Shown in pieces: positions 22,816 through 30,387 of a DNA stretch of 51,854 bases. This DNA comes from a virus: the IMG/VR virus record IMGVR_UViG_3300020182_001863, positions 1 to 51,854 of that record; one strand, 5' to 3'. Under the pieces are notes generated by a model. The model worked only from the letters and a program-made list of their open reading frames with translations, was not told the DNA's origin and searched no databases. Both the position numbers and the translations under genes were made by a program. The first letter of the stretch is position 1. Each line of letters starts with the position of its first letter.

Positions 22816-24232
22816 AAGTTTCGTCAAAAGCCGACCTGCTTTTAGTTTTCAACATTGCTCGGAGTGAACTTGCTGCCTTTGTTTTTTCAAATACAGGAGT
22901 ATCATCATCTGATTTATTTAGAGTTGTTTTCTTTCTAAGTTGATCAACAACACTGGTGGTACCGCCACCATTGCTCGGTGTACCTGCACCAGTACTATCC
23001 TGATCTGGATCATCTGATATACGTAGACTATCTCTATCAAATAATAAACTTACTTTGCTACCAACTCCAGAAGATGAACGTGTTTTTAATAGTTGCAATT
23101 GATATTGTCCACGTTCACGCATGGCATTCGATGTGAAAATACCAATTACATTATCAGCAGTTTGAATTTTACTAATGCCACCCGCAATATGAGAATGATC
23201 AAATTCAATTTCTTCAACTGCACTACGATTTAATTGTGATGCAGTCACCGTAACAGTTTGCGTTTCCATAGAAAAGTTGCGCATTTCTTCTGTGACATAC
23301 TTGTCTTTGGTAAAGGTATCACCTGCTTGGACTTTTTTAGTTGCGGGCATTAACAAATCTAGATAGTCAATACACATGCAATCTACTGTTTTGCCAGTTT
23401 GTATCTGAAGTTCTTTCAAGTAAGACCGTAGATCATTGATTGTTGAACCACTCGGAAGATACTTTATACGTAGCATACCGGACTGTTTGCCTTTCGCTTT
23501 AACTTGTAGTTCAACATCATCTAAGTCTTTAAAAATGCGTCTAGTACTGCGGTCCGTCTGCATTGCATACATACGCATACTTGAAAGTTCCTCGGATAAC
23601 TCCAATGTGAAGTAGACACAATTCAACCCAGCCTCCGCCCAATTCAGGCTCATATTTTGCATAAAAAGGGATTTACCTGCCCCGGAGCCGCCTGCAAAAA
23701 TCGTAATCTCCCCACGATTAATGCCACCATATAACTTATCATCAAGAGATTTCCAACCAGTCGTAATCTGACCATTGTTGTCTTTCATCCGTTCAAGCAC
23801 ACCTCTAGGATCAGCAAAATAATCTGTTCCTAAACTACGTGCCAGTCCAATTTGAACGGCCTCTTTGATTCTAAGTTCTACTTCACCGTACTTGCCAGTC
23901 TCAAGTAAGTCTGTGCTATCGATAATAGCCTTCTCAATAGCCTTGTGACGGCAAAATGTCTCAAACTCATCCACAAACCATTCTTCATGCTGGGTTATGT
24001 TGTCCAACTTCTCAATGTCTTGCCCCGTTTCTGCCTTAATAATTGCAGTGTCTGGCAGTGTAGAATAATCTTCACTATAATCAATAAGTTGTTTGACCAC
24101 AGGACGAACACTGCGGTCGAAATATTCAGGCTTGATAATCCCTCTGATTCTAGTATATAGTTCAGGATTAGTTACCATGAATTGAATGAATAGTTTCTGT
24201 AAGTCTGGGCTATAATTTTTTACTTCTGACAT
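22814..24232 (-). CDS. gp41: Replicative DNA helicase-primase subunit (T4 gp41, DnaB family)
   Basis: 472 residues, as T4 gp41 (475). N-terminal helical domain to about 130; RecA-like core with Walker A GGSGAGKS (181-188), CVYFTLELSEE (motif 1a), CMCIDYLDLL (Walker B, near 285), QTVTVTASQLNRSA (motif 3) and arginine-finger region. Hexameric 5'-3' helicase moving on the lagging strand with primase gp61 (29337-30338). The Ser/Lys-rich C-terminal tail (about 405-472) is longer than the core needs. Own sigma70 promoter at 24239-24267. Confidence 0.95.
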   Translation of the reverse strand: MSEVKNYSPDLQKLFIQFMVTNPELYTRIRGIIKPEYFDRSVRPVVKQLIDYSEDYSTLPDTAIIKAETGQDIEKLDNITQHEEWFVDEFETFCRHKAIEKAIIDSTDLLETGKYGEVELRIKEAVQIGLARSLGTDYFADPRGVLERMKDNNGQITTGWKSLDDKLYGGINRGEITIFAGGSGAGKSLFMQNMSLNWAEAGLNCVYFTLELSEELSSMRMYAMQTDRSTRRIFKDLDDVELQVKAKGKQSGMLRIKYLPSGSTINDLRSYLKELQIQTGKTVDCMCIDYLDLLMPATKKVQAGDTFTKDKYVTEEMRNFSMETQTVTVTASQLNRSAVEEIEFDHSHIAGGISKIQTADNVIGIFTSNAMRERGQYQLQLLKTRSSSGVGSKVSLLFDRDSLRISDDPDQDSTGAGTPSNGGGTTSVVDQLRKKTTLNKSDDDTPVFEKTKAASSLRAMLKTKSRSAFDET

Positions 24233-24238
24233 TTGTAT

Positions 24239-24267
24239 AGTATATCATTTCTATGTGTAAAGGTCAA
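24239..24267 (-). promoter_or_regulatory. Sigma70-type promoter for gp41
   Basis: TTGACC (24262-24267), 17-bp spacer, TATACT (24239-24244). The leader is nearly absent. Confidence 0.65.
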
Positions 24268-24272
24268 CACTT

Positions 24273-25139
24273 TTAATCAAACAGTGCTGGATTTAAATTG
24301 TTTTCTTCTTTCTTGCGTAATCTATCTCTCTTCCATCCTTCGCGCTGCTTTTCTCGTTTTGCCAGTTCTCCTGCAGATGGCGAAATAGGATCCGGGTCAG
24401 GTAATACTTCTACTTCATCAAGTGTTGGTAAGAAAGCATCATATGCGTTTTTATTCATTTCAAATCCAACAAATTTTCTACCATATCGCAATGCAGTTCT
24501 AGGCGTAGTAAAGCCACCACAAAATGGATCCATTACTACATCACCACGATTACTACTATATAGTATAAACTTCTCAATCCAATCTTCATTCAGTTGGTTC
24601 TTGTTTTTAATTTGTCCAGGTTTATGACTACGCGGCATTGTCTGTACTGTCAATCGGTCATGATAACTATCTTTACTATCAGTGTAATAAGCATTGGTAT
24701 TAAATGTACGCTTTTGCTTGCTTGTTTCTGGCTTTGACCAAAACAAAACATGATAGTGACTACTTACAAATTTGTTTTTTGTTGATACACCAAAACTATA
24801 TTGTGCAATAATATGATTAATTTCTTTTAAGTCTGTTGAGTGCAATGCATTAAGTATATGATGCAAATTTGTATAACCACTGACAATATACATACTACCG
24901 CCCGGTCGCAAAACTCTTGCACATTCTGTGATCCATTGCTTAGAAAATTCACCATATGTTTCTAATGGAACTTCTACATAACCTGGAACTACGTTGCCTT
25001 CATCACGATTATAATGTGTGTCAAGTTTATCACCCTCAATACCATACGGAGGATCAGTAAATATCAAATCTACTGTTCCATCTTCTATATGTTCACTGAT
25101 GCCACTAGTGCAATCTTGATTATAAACTGTATAGGTCAT
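24273..25139 (-). CDS. DNA adenine-N6 or cytosine-N4 methyltransferase (beta class)
   Basis: 288 residues. DLIFTDPPYG gives catalytic motif IV D29-PPY32 at the N-terminus, and VVMDPFCGGFTT (about 200) is the S-adenosylmethionine motif I. This order marks a beta-type amino-methyltransferase. RKFVGFEMN supplies motif II. A charged tail (KREKQREGWKRDRLRKKEENN) follows. It methylates DNA at an unknown site. The gene directly follows a PD-(D/E)xK restriction-like gene, suggesting a restriction-modification pair, but it could equally act as a solitary protective enzyme. Confidence 0.9.
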   Translation of the reverse strand: MTYTVYNQDCTSGISEHIEDGTVDLIFTDPPYGIEGDKLDTHYNRDEGNVVPGYVEVPLETYGEFSKQWITECARVLRPGGSMYIVSGYTNLHHILNALHSTDLKEINHIIAQYSFGVSTKNKFVSSHYHVLFWSKPETSKQKRTFNTNAYYTDSKDSYHDRLTVQTMPRSHKPGQIKNKNQLNEDWIEKFILYSSNRGDVVMDPFCGGFTTPRTALRYGRKFVGFEMNKNAYDAFLPTLDEVEVLPDPDPISPSAGELAKREKQREGWKRDRLRKKEENNLNPALFD

Positions 25140-25161
25140 TTACTCTCCTTGATATCTGTCA

Positions 25162-25190
25162 ATTATACTATAATTCGAATAAGATATCAA
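25162..25190 (-). promoter_or_regulatory. Sigma70-type promoter for the methyltransferase gene
   Basis: TTGATA (25185-25190), 17-bp spacer, TATAAT (25162-25167). The upstream stop codon TGA is inside the -35 box. Confidence 0.7.
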
Positions 25191-25771
25191 GCATTTTCTA
25201 TACTTTGTTTAACAGATTCAATTACCGCACGTTGTGCTTTACGTTTTGCATCTTTGTAATTAACTTCTACAAGTTGTGTATTTGAAATATCTTCTGGTCG
25301 AAAAACGAACTCTAATGCATCGAATGGAATATGTGCTTCGATACCGTCAGAAACACCAACCAAATACGGTTTTACATCCTCTGAACTAATAATTGCAATT
25401 GCATTTTGCTGACCAAGCATATAAAAATCAGCAGGGTTTTCAATTGTAGTGCCTTTGTTTTCGCCTAAACTATTTTTTAATTTTACTTTGACTGTCTTTT
25501 TTTGCTTGTTACGTTTGGTAAACATACCGTCAGTCATATATTTAAATTCGATATCTAAATTTTCTATTGTGTCCCGATGATCTCTGCCAATATCATCAAT
25601 CCAAACTAATCTCCCATCTGTTGCTGCTTCAACTGTTTGTTCAATTATATCTGCCTTATCAAATCTATCTTTGCGGTCGTTTAATTGTGATCCTAAACTA
25701 TATACGACCGAACTGTATACTTGTGAATTAATTACTGATTTTAATTGAGTAGCATATGTAGAAGTTTTCAT
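25187..25771 (-). CDS. Restriction-endonuclease-like PD-(D/E)xK protein
   Basis: I place the start at ATG 25771 (MKTSTYATQL...) with AGGAAA ahead of it, because the promoter (25890-25918) lies inside the longer frame. 194 residues. Acids D59/D60 and D64 (VWIDDIGRD) are followed by D73-I-E75-F-K77 (LDIEFKYMTDGMFTK), a D...ExK catalytic pattern. A basic KKTVKVKLKN strand and NAIAIIS core strand follow. This is the layout of small type II-like restriction enzymes. The methyltransferase gene comes next, with only its promoter between. No homologue can be checked here. Confidence 0.5.
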   Translation of the reverse strand: MKTSTYATQLKSVINSQVYSSVVYSLGSQLNDRKDRFDKADIIEQTVEAATDGRLVWIDDIGRDHRDTIENLDIEFKYMTDGMFTKRNKQKKTVKVKLKNSLGENKGTTIENPADFYMLGQQNAIAIISSEDVKPYLVGVSDGIEAHIPFDALEFVFRPEDISNTQLVEVNYKDAKRKAQRAVIESVKQSIENA

Positions 25772-25889
25772 TGTAGTGTTTCCTAAAATTTCAAAATTTC
25801 CCCAATAGTCTTCTGGTTCTATTTGAGTTTCATCAATATTACTAAAGATATCCAACAAATCGGCTCTCTGTTTATTAGCATGTACGTTC

Positions 25890-25918
25890 TTTATATAATG
25901 ATTCGTATTGTTTGTCAA
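25890..25918 (-). promoter_or_regulatory. Early promoter, ACGAATCA class
   Basis: TTGACA (25913-25918), N6, ACGAATCA (25899-25906), N3, TATAAA (25890-25895). About 115 nt of leader before ATG 25771. Confidence 0.85.
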
Positions 25919-25920
25919 GT

Positions 25921-25945
25921 AAAAAGAGCGCCGAAGCGCCCTTTT
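25921..25945 (-). terminator. Terminator with UUCG loop, fused to the next promoter
   Basis: GGGCGC-TTCG-type stem with GCGC arms, then T5 directly followed by ACTTGACA of the early promoter. The hairpin starts at the stop codon of 25944-26159. Confidence 0.85.
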
Positions 25946-26159
25946 ATTTTCCTCTACCAAATCTGTTTGCTGGTCTATAAAAAATCTTTTGATTATGGAA
26001 TCTTCCTAGCAAATCACGAATTTCTTTCAACTCTTGTGCTAGTTTATCATCATGTTCTTCCATTAAACGTTTTGCCCTTCTGGAAACTTTTGCACTTAGT
26101 GCGTTTTCTATAATTTCTAAATCCCTAACTGATAACTTAAAATTTTCATTTGGTTTCAT
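25944..26159 (-). CDS. Small helical basic protein (71 aa)
   Basis: Start at ATG 26159 (MKPNENFKLSVRDLEIIENAL), coupled by ATGA to the preceding small membrane protein. The longer 89-residue frame only reads through that gene. Helical, charged, with RDLEIIENALSAKVSRRAKRLMEEHDDKLAQELKEIRDLLGRFHNQK, likely coiled coil. Last gene of the pseudoazurin operon. Similar small proteins occur in marine phages; function unknown. Confidence 0.6.
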   Translation of the reverse strand: MKPNENFKLSVRDLEIIENALSAKVSRRAKRLMEEHDDKLAQELKEIRDLLGRFHNQKIFYRPANRFGRGK

Positions 26160-26263
26160 AGTCCTAATCTCCACATCCAAATCGGTATAACAACTACATG
26201 TAATACAACACACAAGACAAGCATTAATATAACTATTTTATAATTGCCTCTATCGCCGTGCAT
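26156..26263 (-). CDS. Single-pass membrane microprotein (35 aa)
   Basis: MHGDRGNYK then a continuous hydrophobic segment (IVILMLVLCVVLHVVVIPIW) and a short MWRLGL tail. ATG overlaps the previous stop (TAATG) and its stop overlaps the next ATG (ATGA). This double coupling argues that it is a real gene. It sits directly after the DoxX-like gene, so it may be a subunit or assembly partner. Confidence 0.55.
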   Translation of the reverse strand: MHGDRGNYKIVILMLVLCVVLHVVVIPIWMWRLGL

Positions 26264-26670
26264 TACGTTCTGTTTCCTCTTAGAGCAAAATACATTCCGC
26301 CTACCCATAGTAGAACATGAAAGTGGTCGTATAGGATCACATCCCAGAAACTTTCTGGTTCGCCTGTCCATATAACACCTGTCATAATACTGGCAATAGT
26401 AATGCCACTGAAACGTGTAATAACATCACCAAACTCTTTTAGTCGTTTGATATAGTCTGATAGGCCGCCGACTAATAATCCTGCAGCGGCTCCAAGTTCT
26501 CCTAGTACAACAACCGACCAAACTAATAGTGTAAGTTCTACTGGCGAGTCTTCGATATTGATTGGCCACTTGTTCATTCCTTGCTGAAAAAATACAACAA
26601 TAAGTGGAATACGAAGTAGCCAATGAGTCATACAAAACTCTGGAATTTTGTTTACAAAGTTTCTAAACAT
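26263..26670 (-). CDS. DoxX-like four-helix membrane protein
   Basis: 135 residues with four hydrophobic segments (about 18-31, 46-69, 89-104, 112-128). LLRIPLIVVFFQQGMNKW matches the start of DoxX/DoxD family proteins (L-R-x-x-x-G-x-x-F-x-x-x-G-x-x-K), and GELGAAAGLLVGGL and ITRFSGITIASIM fit later helices. DoxX proteins sit in the inner membrane and are tied to quinone or thiol redox. Just downstream of the pseudoazurin gene (3 bp), hence probably a shared redox role. Confidence 0.7.
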   Translation of the reverse strand: MFRNFVNKIPEFCMTHWLLRIPLIVVFFQQGMNKWPINIEDSPVELTLLVWSVVVLGELGAAAGLLVGGLSDYIKRLKEFGDVITRFSGITIASIMTGVIWTGEPESFWDVILYDHFHVLLWVGGMYFALRGNRT

Positions 26671-26673
26671 AAC

Positions 26674-27090
26674 TTATAACTCTGCTAACAATGCCTTTAG
26701 TTTTTTCTTTGACTTGCCTTTTACTTTGGCTTTGGATACATCATTGTCTCCGTCACCTACAACAACAATAGCAATCATGCCCATCGACTTGTGTGGTGAA
26801 CACTGATATACATAGACGCCTGGGGTATCAAATGCAATTTCAACTTCTTTGTTGAGTTTTGATTTACGTGGTGCTTTCCAACCATCTGGACCTGCAATAA
26901 ATTCCACATTGTGACCTTTTGATGTCGGTACCCAAGTAATTGTATCACCTACGTCAATACGTGTGATATCTTCTGAGTACACCATCTTTGCACCATCATC
27001 ACGATTATTTAACATTTCTACTGTTGTATCTTCTGCATATGCATTAGTAGCAAATAGTGCCACAATTGCTGCAACAATTAAATTTTTCAT
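26674..27090 (-). CDS. Pseudoazurin-type exported blue copper protein
   Basis: 138 residues. Signal peptide 1-19 (NAYA then ED), so periplasmic. The cupredoxin domain covers about 22-113. Copper ligands are all present with pseudoazurin spacing: H60 (KGHNVE), C97, H100 and M105 (YQCSPHKSMGM). This matches pseudoazurin (ligand gaps of 37, 3 and 5 residues here) better than plastocyanin. It carries single electrons between periplasmic redox partners, classically to nitrite reductase or cytochromes. A Lys-rich tail (about 119-133) is unusual and could dock to an acidic partner. Phage carriage is rare. Own promoter at 27121-27149. Confidence 0.9.
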   Translation of the reverse strand: MKNLIVAAIVALFATNAYAEDTTVEMLNNRDDGAKMVYSEDITRIDVGDTITWVPTSKGHNVEFIAGPDGWKAPRKSKLNKEVEIAFDTPGVYVYQCSPHKSMGMIAIVVVGDGDNDVSKAKVKGKSKKKLKALLAEL

Positions 27091-27120
27091 TTTCTTTCCC
27101 TTTCATCTTCTCAATAATAC

Positions 27121-27149
27121 TTATTAATAATATAGTGTATATTTGTCAA
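27121..27149 (-). promoter_or_regulatory. Sigma70-type promoter for the pseudoazurin operon
   Basis: TTGACA (27144-27149), 17-bp spacer, TAATAA (27121-27126). Drives 27090 to 25944, ending at the UUCG terminator. Confidence 0.65.
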
Positions 27150-27192
27150 GTTTCAAGTAAAACACATGCGATAAAGTGTAGCAGTATTACAT

Positions 27193-28140
27193 CTATTTGG
27201 TTTGAATATTCTGTTCAGTTTCAAATTCATTAACACTATTATATGTTTTTAGTTTGAGACCATAATTGTTTGTGTTTGTTGATAATGTAATGCCATCTTT
27301 TAGTTTTAACATATTCTTTTTAAATGGCAAGTAGTCTACATAATGATGCCATCTTCCATATCTCCATACCACTTTCGCAACATCCGGATGCATATCTGCT
27401 AACATTTGTGATTTATTAATTGTTCCATCACTGTTGTATTTGGTTTTTTGAAAGTCTTCATTGTCCGTATATTCAGCATGATAAAATTCTTCTGTATTCC
27501 CACCCTTAACAGTTTGAGTTGCACACTTTCCCTGTAAGAATGCATTAAATTGTATTGTACAATCGCCATCTTTAAGAACACGAAGACAAATATCAGTATC
27601 CTCATTGTATCTGCCACGCCATCTATACTTGCAATCATTTTCAATTAAAAGTGTTGAATATATTCGAGTGTTTTTTACATATGGAGGATATGATTGATCT
27701 GCTGCGCAGAAAAAACGATACTGTGGTCCAGCAATTTTTACATTTTCATATCTATCACAAAAGTCTTCCATAATCTTGAAGAACAAACCAGACTCTACAC
27801 GAATACGCTGATTATTATGTAGTCTATAAAAGTCTTGAATATTATCATCTAGTACCCAATGTCTTTTTGCTTTCAATACTTCCATAGAATGATCCCAGCA
27901 CCAATTTCTTGCTCTTCCTGGTCCATCACCATGATTACTGAAAGGTAATGTTAGCAATGTAACATATGGCCGAATATTAAATTCATCTAATGCAGCATCA
28001 TAATTATCATAATCTTGTGGTTCTACAGAAATATAATGTTTTATTCCCATACGTGCTAATGAACGAGAAGTAAACATGGATTCATGTCTAGTTTTAGATA
28101 TAATATATACTGGATATTTCGGATCAGTTCGTTTACTCAT
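27193..28140 (-). CDS. TET-associated-type glycosyltransferase (TAGT-like)
   Basis: 315 residues. VYIISKTRHESMFTSRSLARMG (11-32), V-E-P-Q-D-Y-D-x-Y (39-47), LPFSNHGDGPGRARNWCWDHS (65-85) and HWVLDDNIQDFYR (94-106, DDN 98-100) are the ordered motifs of the phage TET-associated glycosyltransferases. In phages with TET/JBP dioxygenases, these add sugars to hydroxymethylated cytosine in DNA. No TET gene or C5-methyltransferase is visible here, so the acceptor is inferred; one could lie outside the window. Overlaps the preceding gene by 4 bp. Confidence 0.75.
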   Translation of the reverse strand: MSKRTDPKYPVYIISKTRHESMFTSRSLARMGIKHYISVEPQDYDNYDAALDEFNIRPYVTLLTLPFSNHGDGPGRARNWCWDHSMEVLKAKRHWVLDDNIQDFYRLHNNQRIRVESGLFFKIMEDFCDRYENVKIAGPQYRFFCAADQSYPPYVKNTRIYSTLLIENDCKYRWRGRYNEDTDICLRVLKDGDCTIQFNAFLQGKCATQTVKGGNTEEFYHAEYTDNEDFQKTKYNSDGTINKSQMLADMHPDVAKVVWRYGRWHHYVDYLPFKKNMLKLKDGITLSTNTNNYGLKLKTYNSVNEFETEQNIQTK

Positions 28141-28559
28141 TGCCAGCCTTCATTGTTGTCATCATCGATTGCTGTATCTTCATCATCATCATCTTCTATC
28201 CAACGAAGTAATGCATTTTTAGTAATTTCTAACTTAGGATACCATGCACTTTTTGTTTTCTTTGTAAGATGTGTATTGCCAGTTAATTTTGCAAATTCAT
28301 CATAGTCTTCTTCATTACGAAAATGAATTCTAACTGTTTTCCAAGGTCCATTATCTTCCTGTACAAATTCAGGCATTTCTTTCCAATGTTGTGTCCAGTG
28401 GTCTGGATTAATTTCTACTTCTTCAACATCAAATAAACTTGCAAACGCATCAGGATTTTCTAGTTTTTTCTGTTTATTTTGGGCAGCAAGGTCCATCAAG
28501 TTTTCATATTCACCAGATTCTTTTACTTCTGATGTAGGTATATTTGTTTCTTCTGTCAT
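28137..28559 (-). CDS. Conserved partner protein of the glycosyltransferase (140 aa)
   Basis: The central block HWTQHWKEMPEFVQEDNGPWKTVRIHFRNEEDYDEFAKLTG then LTKKTKSAWYPKL resembles a widespread uncharacterised phage domain (W-K-x-M-P-E-F...K-T-K-S-x-W-Y-P). The ends are very acidic (EDDDDEDTAIDDDN). Its stop overlaps the TAGT-like gene start (ATGA). Promoter at 28592-28621. Possibly a modification or nucleotide-pool accessory factor. Confidence 0.6.
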   Translation of the reverse strand: MTEETNIPTSEVKESGEYENLMDLAAQNKQKKLENPDAFASLFDVEEVEINPDHWTQHWKEMPEFVQEDNGPWKTVRIHFRNEEDYDEFAKLTGNTHLTKKTKSAWYPKLEITKNALLRWIEDDDDEDTAIDDDNNEGWQ

Positions 28560-28591
28560 ATCGTATCCAATAAATTATAACTTTTAAGGTA

Positions 28592-28621
28592 ATTATAACA
28601 CAAATTATAGTAACATGTCAA
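28592..28621 (-). promoter_or_regulatory. Sigma70-type promoter
   Basis: TTGACA (28616-28621), 18-bp spacer, perfect TATAAT (28592-28597), for the pair at 27193-28559. Confidence 0.7.
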
Positions 28622-28631
28622 CTATAATATA

Positions 28632-29318
28632 CTAGTATGTTTGAATAATTTTATCAGCAATTCCATGTTTAATTGCCTCTTCTGGAGTTAACCACATATC
28701 ACTTTCTGGAAGCAAGTTTTTACGAATATAACTTTCTGTTTTGCCTGTACATTTTTTATAATGGTCAAGCATACGTTCTGTTGATAATTCGAACTCTTTA
28801 ACAATTGACATTAGTTCGTGTTCTTTGCCTTTCGACCCCCAACTATATTGATGTGACATTACACTAGTATTCTGTGTTAGATACCTATGGCCTTTTTCGC
28901 CTGCCATCATCAGTAGAACACCGCAACTTGCAATCATACCCATTCCATATGTATATACTGGAATTGAACTTTGTTTGATTGTATCAATTAGATGTAGTGC
29001 GCTATTTACTGCGCCACCGGGAGAATTAATATAAAGATGAATTACCTCAGGTTTTTGGCCTTCGGGCATCATATTATATTCCATAATCATTTTGACTAAT
29101 GGCATACAATTTTCTTGATTGAATTCCTTATCCATGAATAAAACGCCGTTATCGTATAGTATTTCACCTGGCTTTTTTGGTTGCGCCGGAGGCTGCGGCA
29201 TCTGCATTTGAGGTGGTGCCGGTTGCTCTTTCGGCGATGGAATTACTTTTGTTTCTACTGCTGGTTTCTTCTCTGGTTTCTTTTTAGTTGTTTTCTTTTT
29301 GACTGGATTCTTTGCCAT
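28632..29318 (-). CDS. ClpP-like serine protease with N-terminal disordered arm
   Basis: 228 residues. The protease domain covers about 52-228, with catalytic Ser131 (GMGMIASCG), His156 (SVMSHQ) and Asp207 (PESDMWLTPEEA). The Ser-His and His-Asp gaps (25 and 51) match E. coli ClpP (25 and 49). LYINSPGGAVNSALHLIDTI and EEAIKHGIADKI are family hallmarks. The first 50 residues are Lys- then Pro/Gln-rich (KKKTTKKKPEKKPAVE, PPQMQMPQPPAQPKKP), unlike the usual ClpP N-loops. ClpP forms a tetradecameric chamber fed by a Clp ATPase. No ClpX/A gene is near, so it may use the host's or act alone. Confidence 0.9.
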   Translation of the reverse strand: MAKNPVKKKTTKKKPEKKPAVETKVIPSPKEQPAPPQMQMPQPPAQPKKPGEILYDNGVLFMDKEFNQENCMPLVKMIMEYNMMPEGQKPEVIHLYINSPGGAVNSALHLIDTIKQSSIPVYTYGMGMIASCGVLLMMAGEKGHRYLTQNTSVMSHQYSWGSKGKEHELMSIVKEFELSTERMLDHYKKCTGKTESYIRKNLLPESDMWLTPEEAIKHGIADKIIQTY

Positions 29319-29336
29319 GTATTTGTATTTCCTATA

Positions 29337-30338
29337 TTATCCTAAACGCATTTTTACGTTAATTTTGGTACTATTACTTATCTTACTATCAATTATACTC
29401 TTTAGAGTATATAACTTACCATATTTATTCACTGCATCAGCAGCATCTTTTATATCATCTTCCCATCTTGGGAAACTAACACTCCAACCGTTTTCAATAG
29501 CCTGTTTAATTAATTTTTCGCCAGCCTTATCCCTGTCAGGACTTAATATGATATCACCTTTAAATAAGTTAATATAGTCTATTTGTTCTTTACTTGCCTC
29601 ATTACTCATTATAGCAACACCATCTAATGCTGCTGCATCAAACACCCCTTCTGTTACTATTAAATACTTACGTCTACTCTTAATAACATCAATATTATAG
29701 ATGAAGTCTTTGGGTGTCTTCATCATATATTTTGAATCTGCTTTACCAGTATAGTCTCTGCCAGTATATCCTACTATTCGTTCACCTTGTAGATAGGGAA
29801 TAATAATACGTTTTCTGAATACTGGATGTGGACTCCAATATATATTAGATATGTGATCGTATATTCCTCTGTCTACTAGATATTTAGCACCTAAAATTGC
29901 CCGTCTATCTGGATGTTCACTTTGTAATATATCATCTAGTAAAACACTATCCTCTGGTAATTCGCATTCTTTAAATTTAGGTATGATGGTACTTGATTTC
30001 TTACTGGCAAACACCATTGGACCGTCGGCTAATTCTTTGTCTCTAATTGCTTGTAATTGTATTCTTTTTATTTCAGAATCAGAGATGCCTAAATTACGCA
30101 TTAGCAAAATCATTTTCTTATTAATGACTCTGCCTAACTTATGTGATGCCGTAAATCCACAATTAAAACAATGATACGATATACTATCTACATCGTTTCT
30201 AATACCACCGCGCAATCTTGTATCATTTCTTGCTTCGCCATTTTCTATACAACAAGGACAATTAAATGATAACCAGCCACCACTGCTAGGCCTCTGAGGT
30301 CTAGGTAGACTCGAATATATAACTTCCTGTAGATTCAT
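29337..30338 (-). CDS. gp61: DNA primase (T4 gp61-like)
   Basis: 333 residues, near T4 gp61 (342). N-terminal zinc ribbon with FNCPCC near 26-30 and YHCFNC near 55-60. TOPRIM-type domain: KYLIVTEGVFDAAALDG (Glu) about 220-236, and GDIILSPDRDKAGEKLI (DxD) about 260-276. Makes RNA primers for lagging strands together with gp41. Own promoter at 30345-30373. Confidence 0.92.
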   Translation of the reverse strand: MNLQEVIYSSLPRPQRPSSGGWLSFNCPCCIENGEARNDTRLRGGIRNDVDSISYHCFNCGFTASHKLGRVINKKMILLMRNLGISDSEIKRIQLQAIRDKELADGPMVFASKKSSTIIPKFKECELPEDSVLLDDILQSEHPDRRAILGAKYLVDRGIYDHISNIYWSPHPVFRKRIIIPYLQGERIVGYTGRDYTGKADSKYMMKTPKDFIYNIDVIKSRRKYLIVTEGVFDAAALDGVAIMSNEASKEQIDYINLFKGDIILSPDRDKAGEKLIKQAIENGWSVSFPRWEDDIKDAADAVNKYGKLYTLKSIIDSKISNSTKINVKMRLG

Positions 30339-30344
30339 AAGTTC

Positions 30345-30373
30345 ATAATAAACTATAATACAATAATTGTCAA
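30345..30373 (-). promoter_or_regulatory. Sigma70-type promoter for primase
   Basis: TTGACA (30368-30373), 17-bp spacer, TATTAT (30345-30350). Confidence 0.65.
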
Positions 30374-30387
30374 GTATTATTTAAAAT

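Noticed and set aside
25772-25960. 63-codon N-terminal extension of the restriction-like protein
   Set aside because: It crosses the early promoter (25890-25918) and a terminator; ATG 25771 has AGGAAA upstream.
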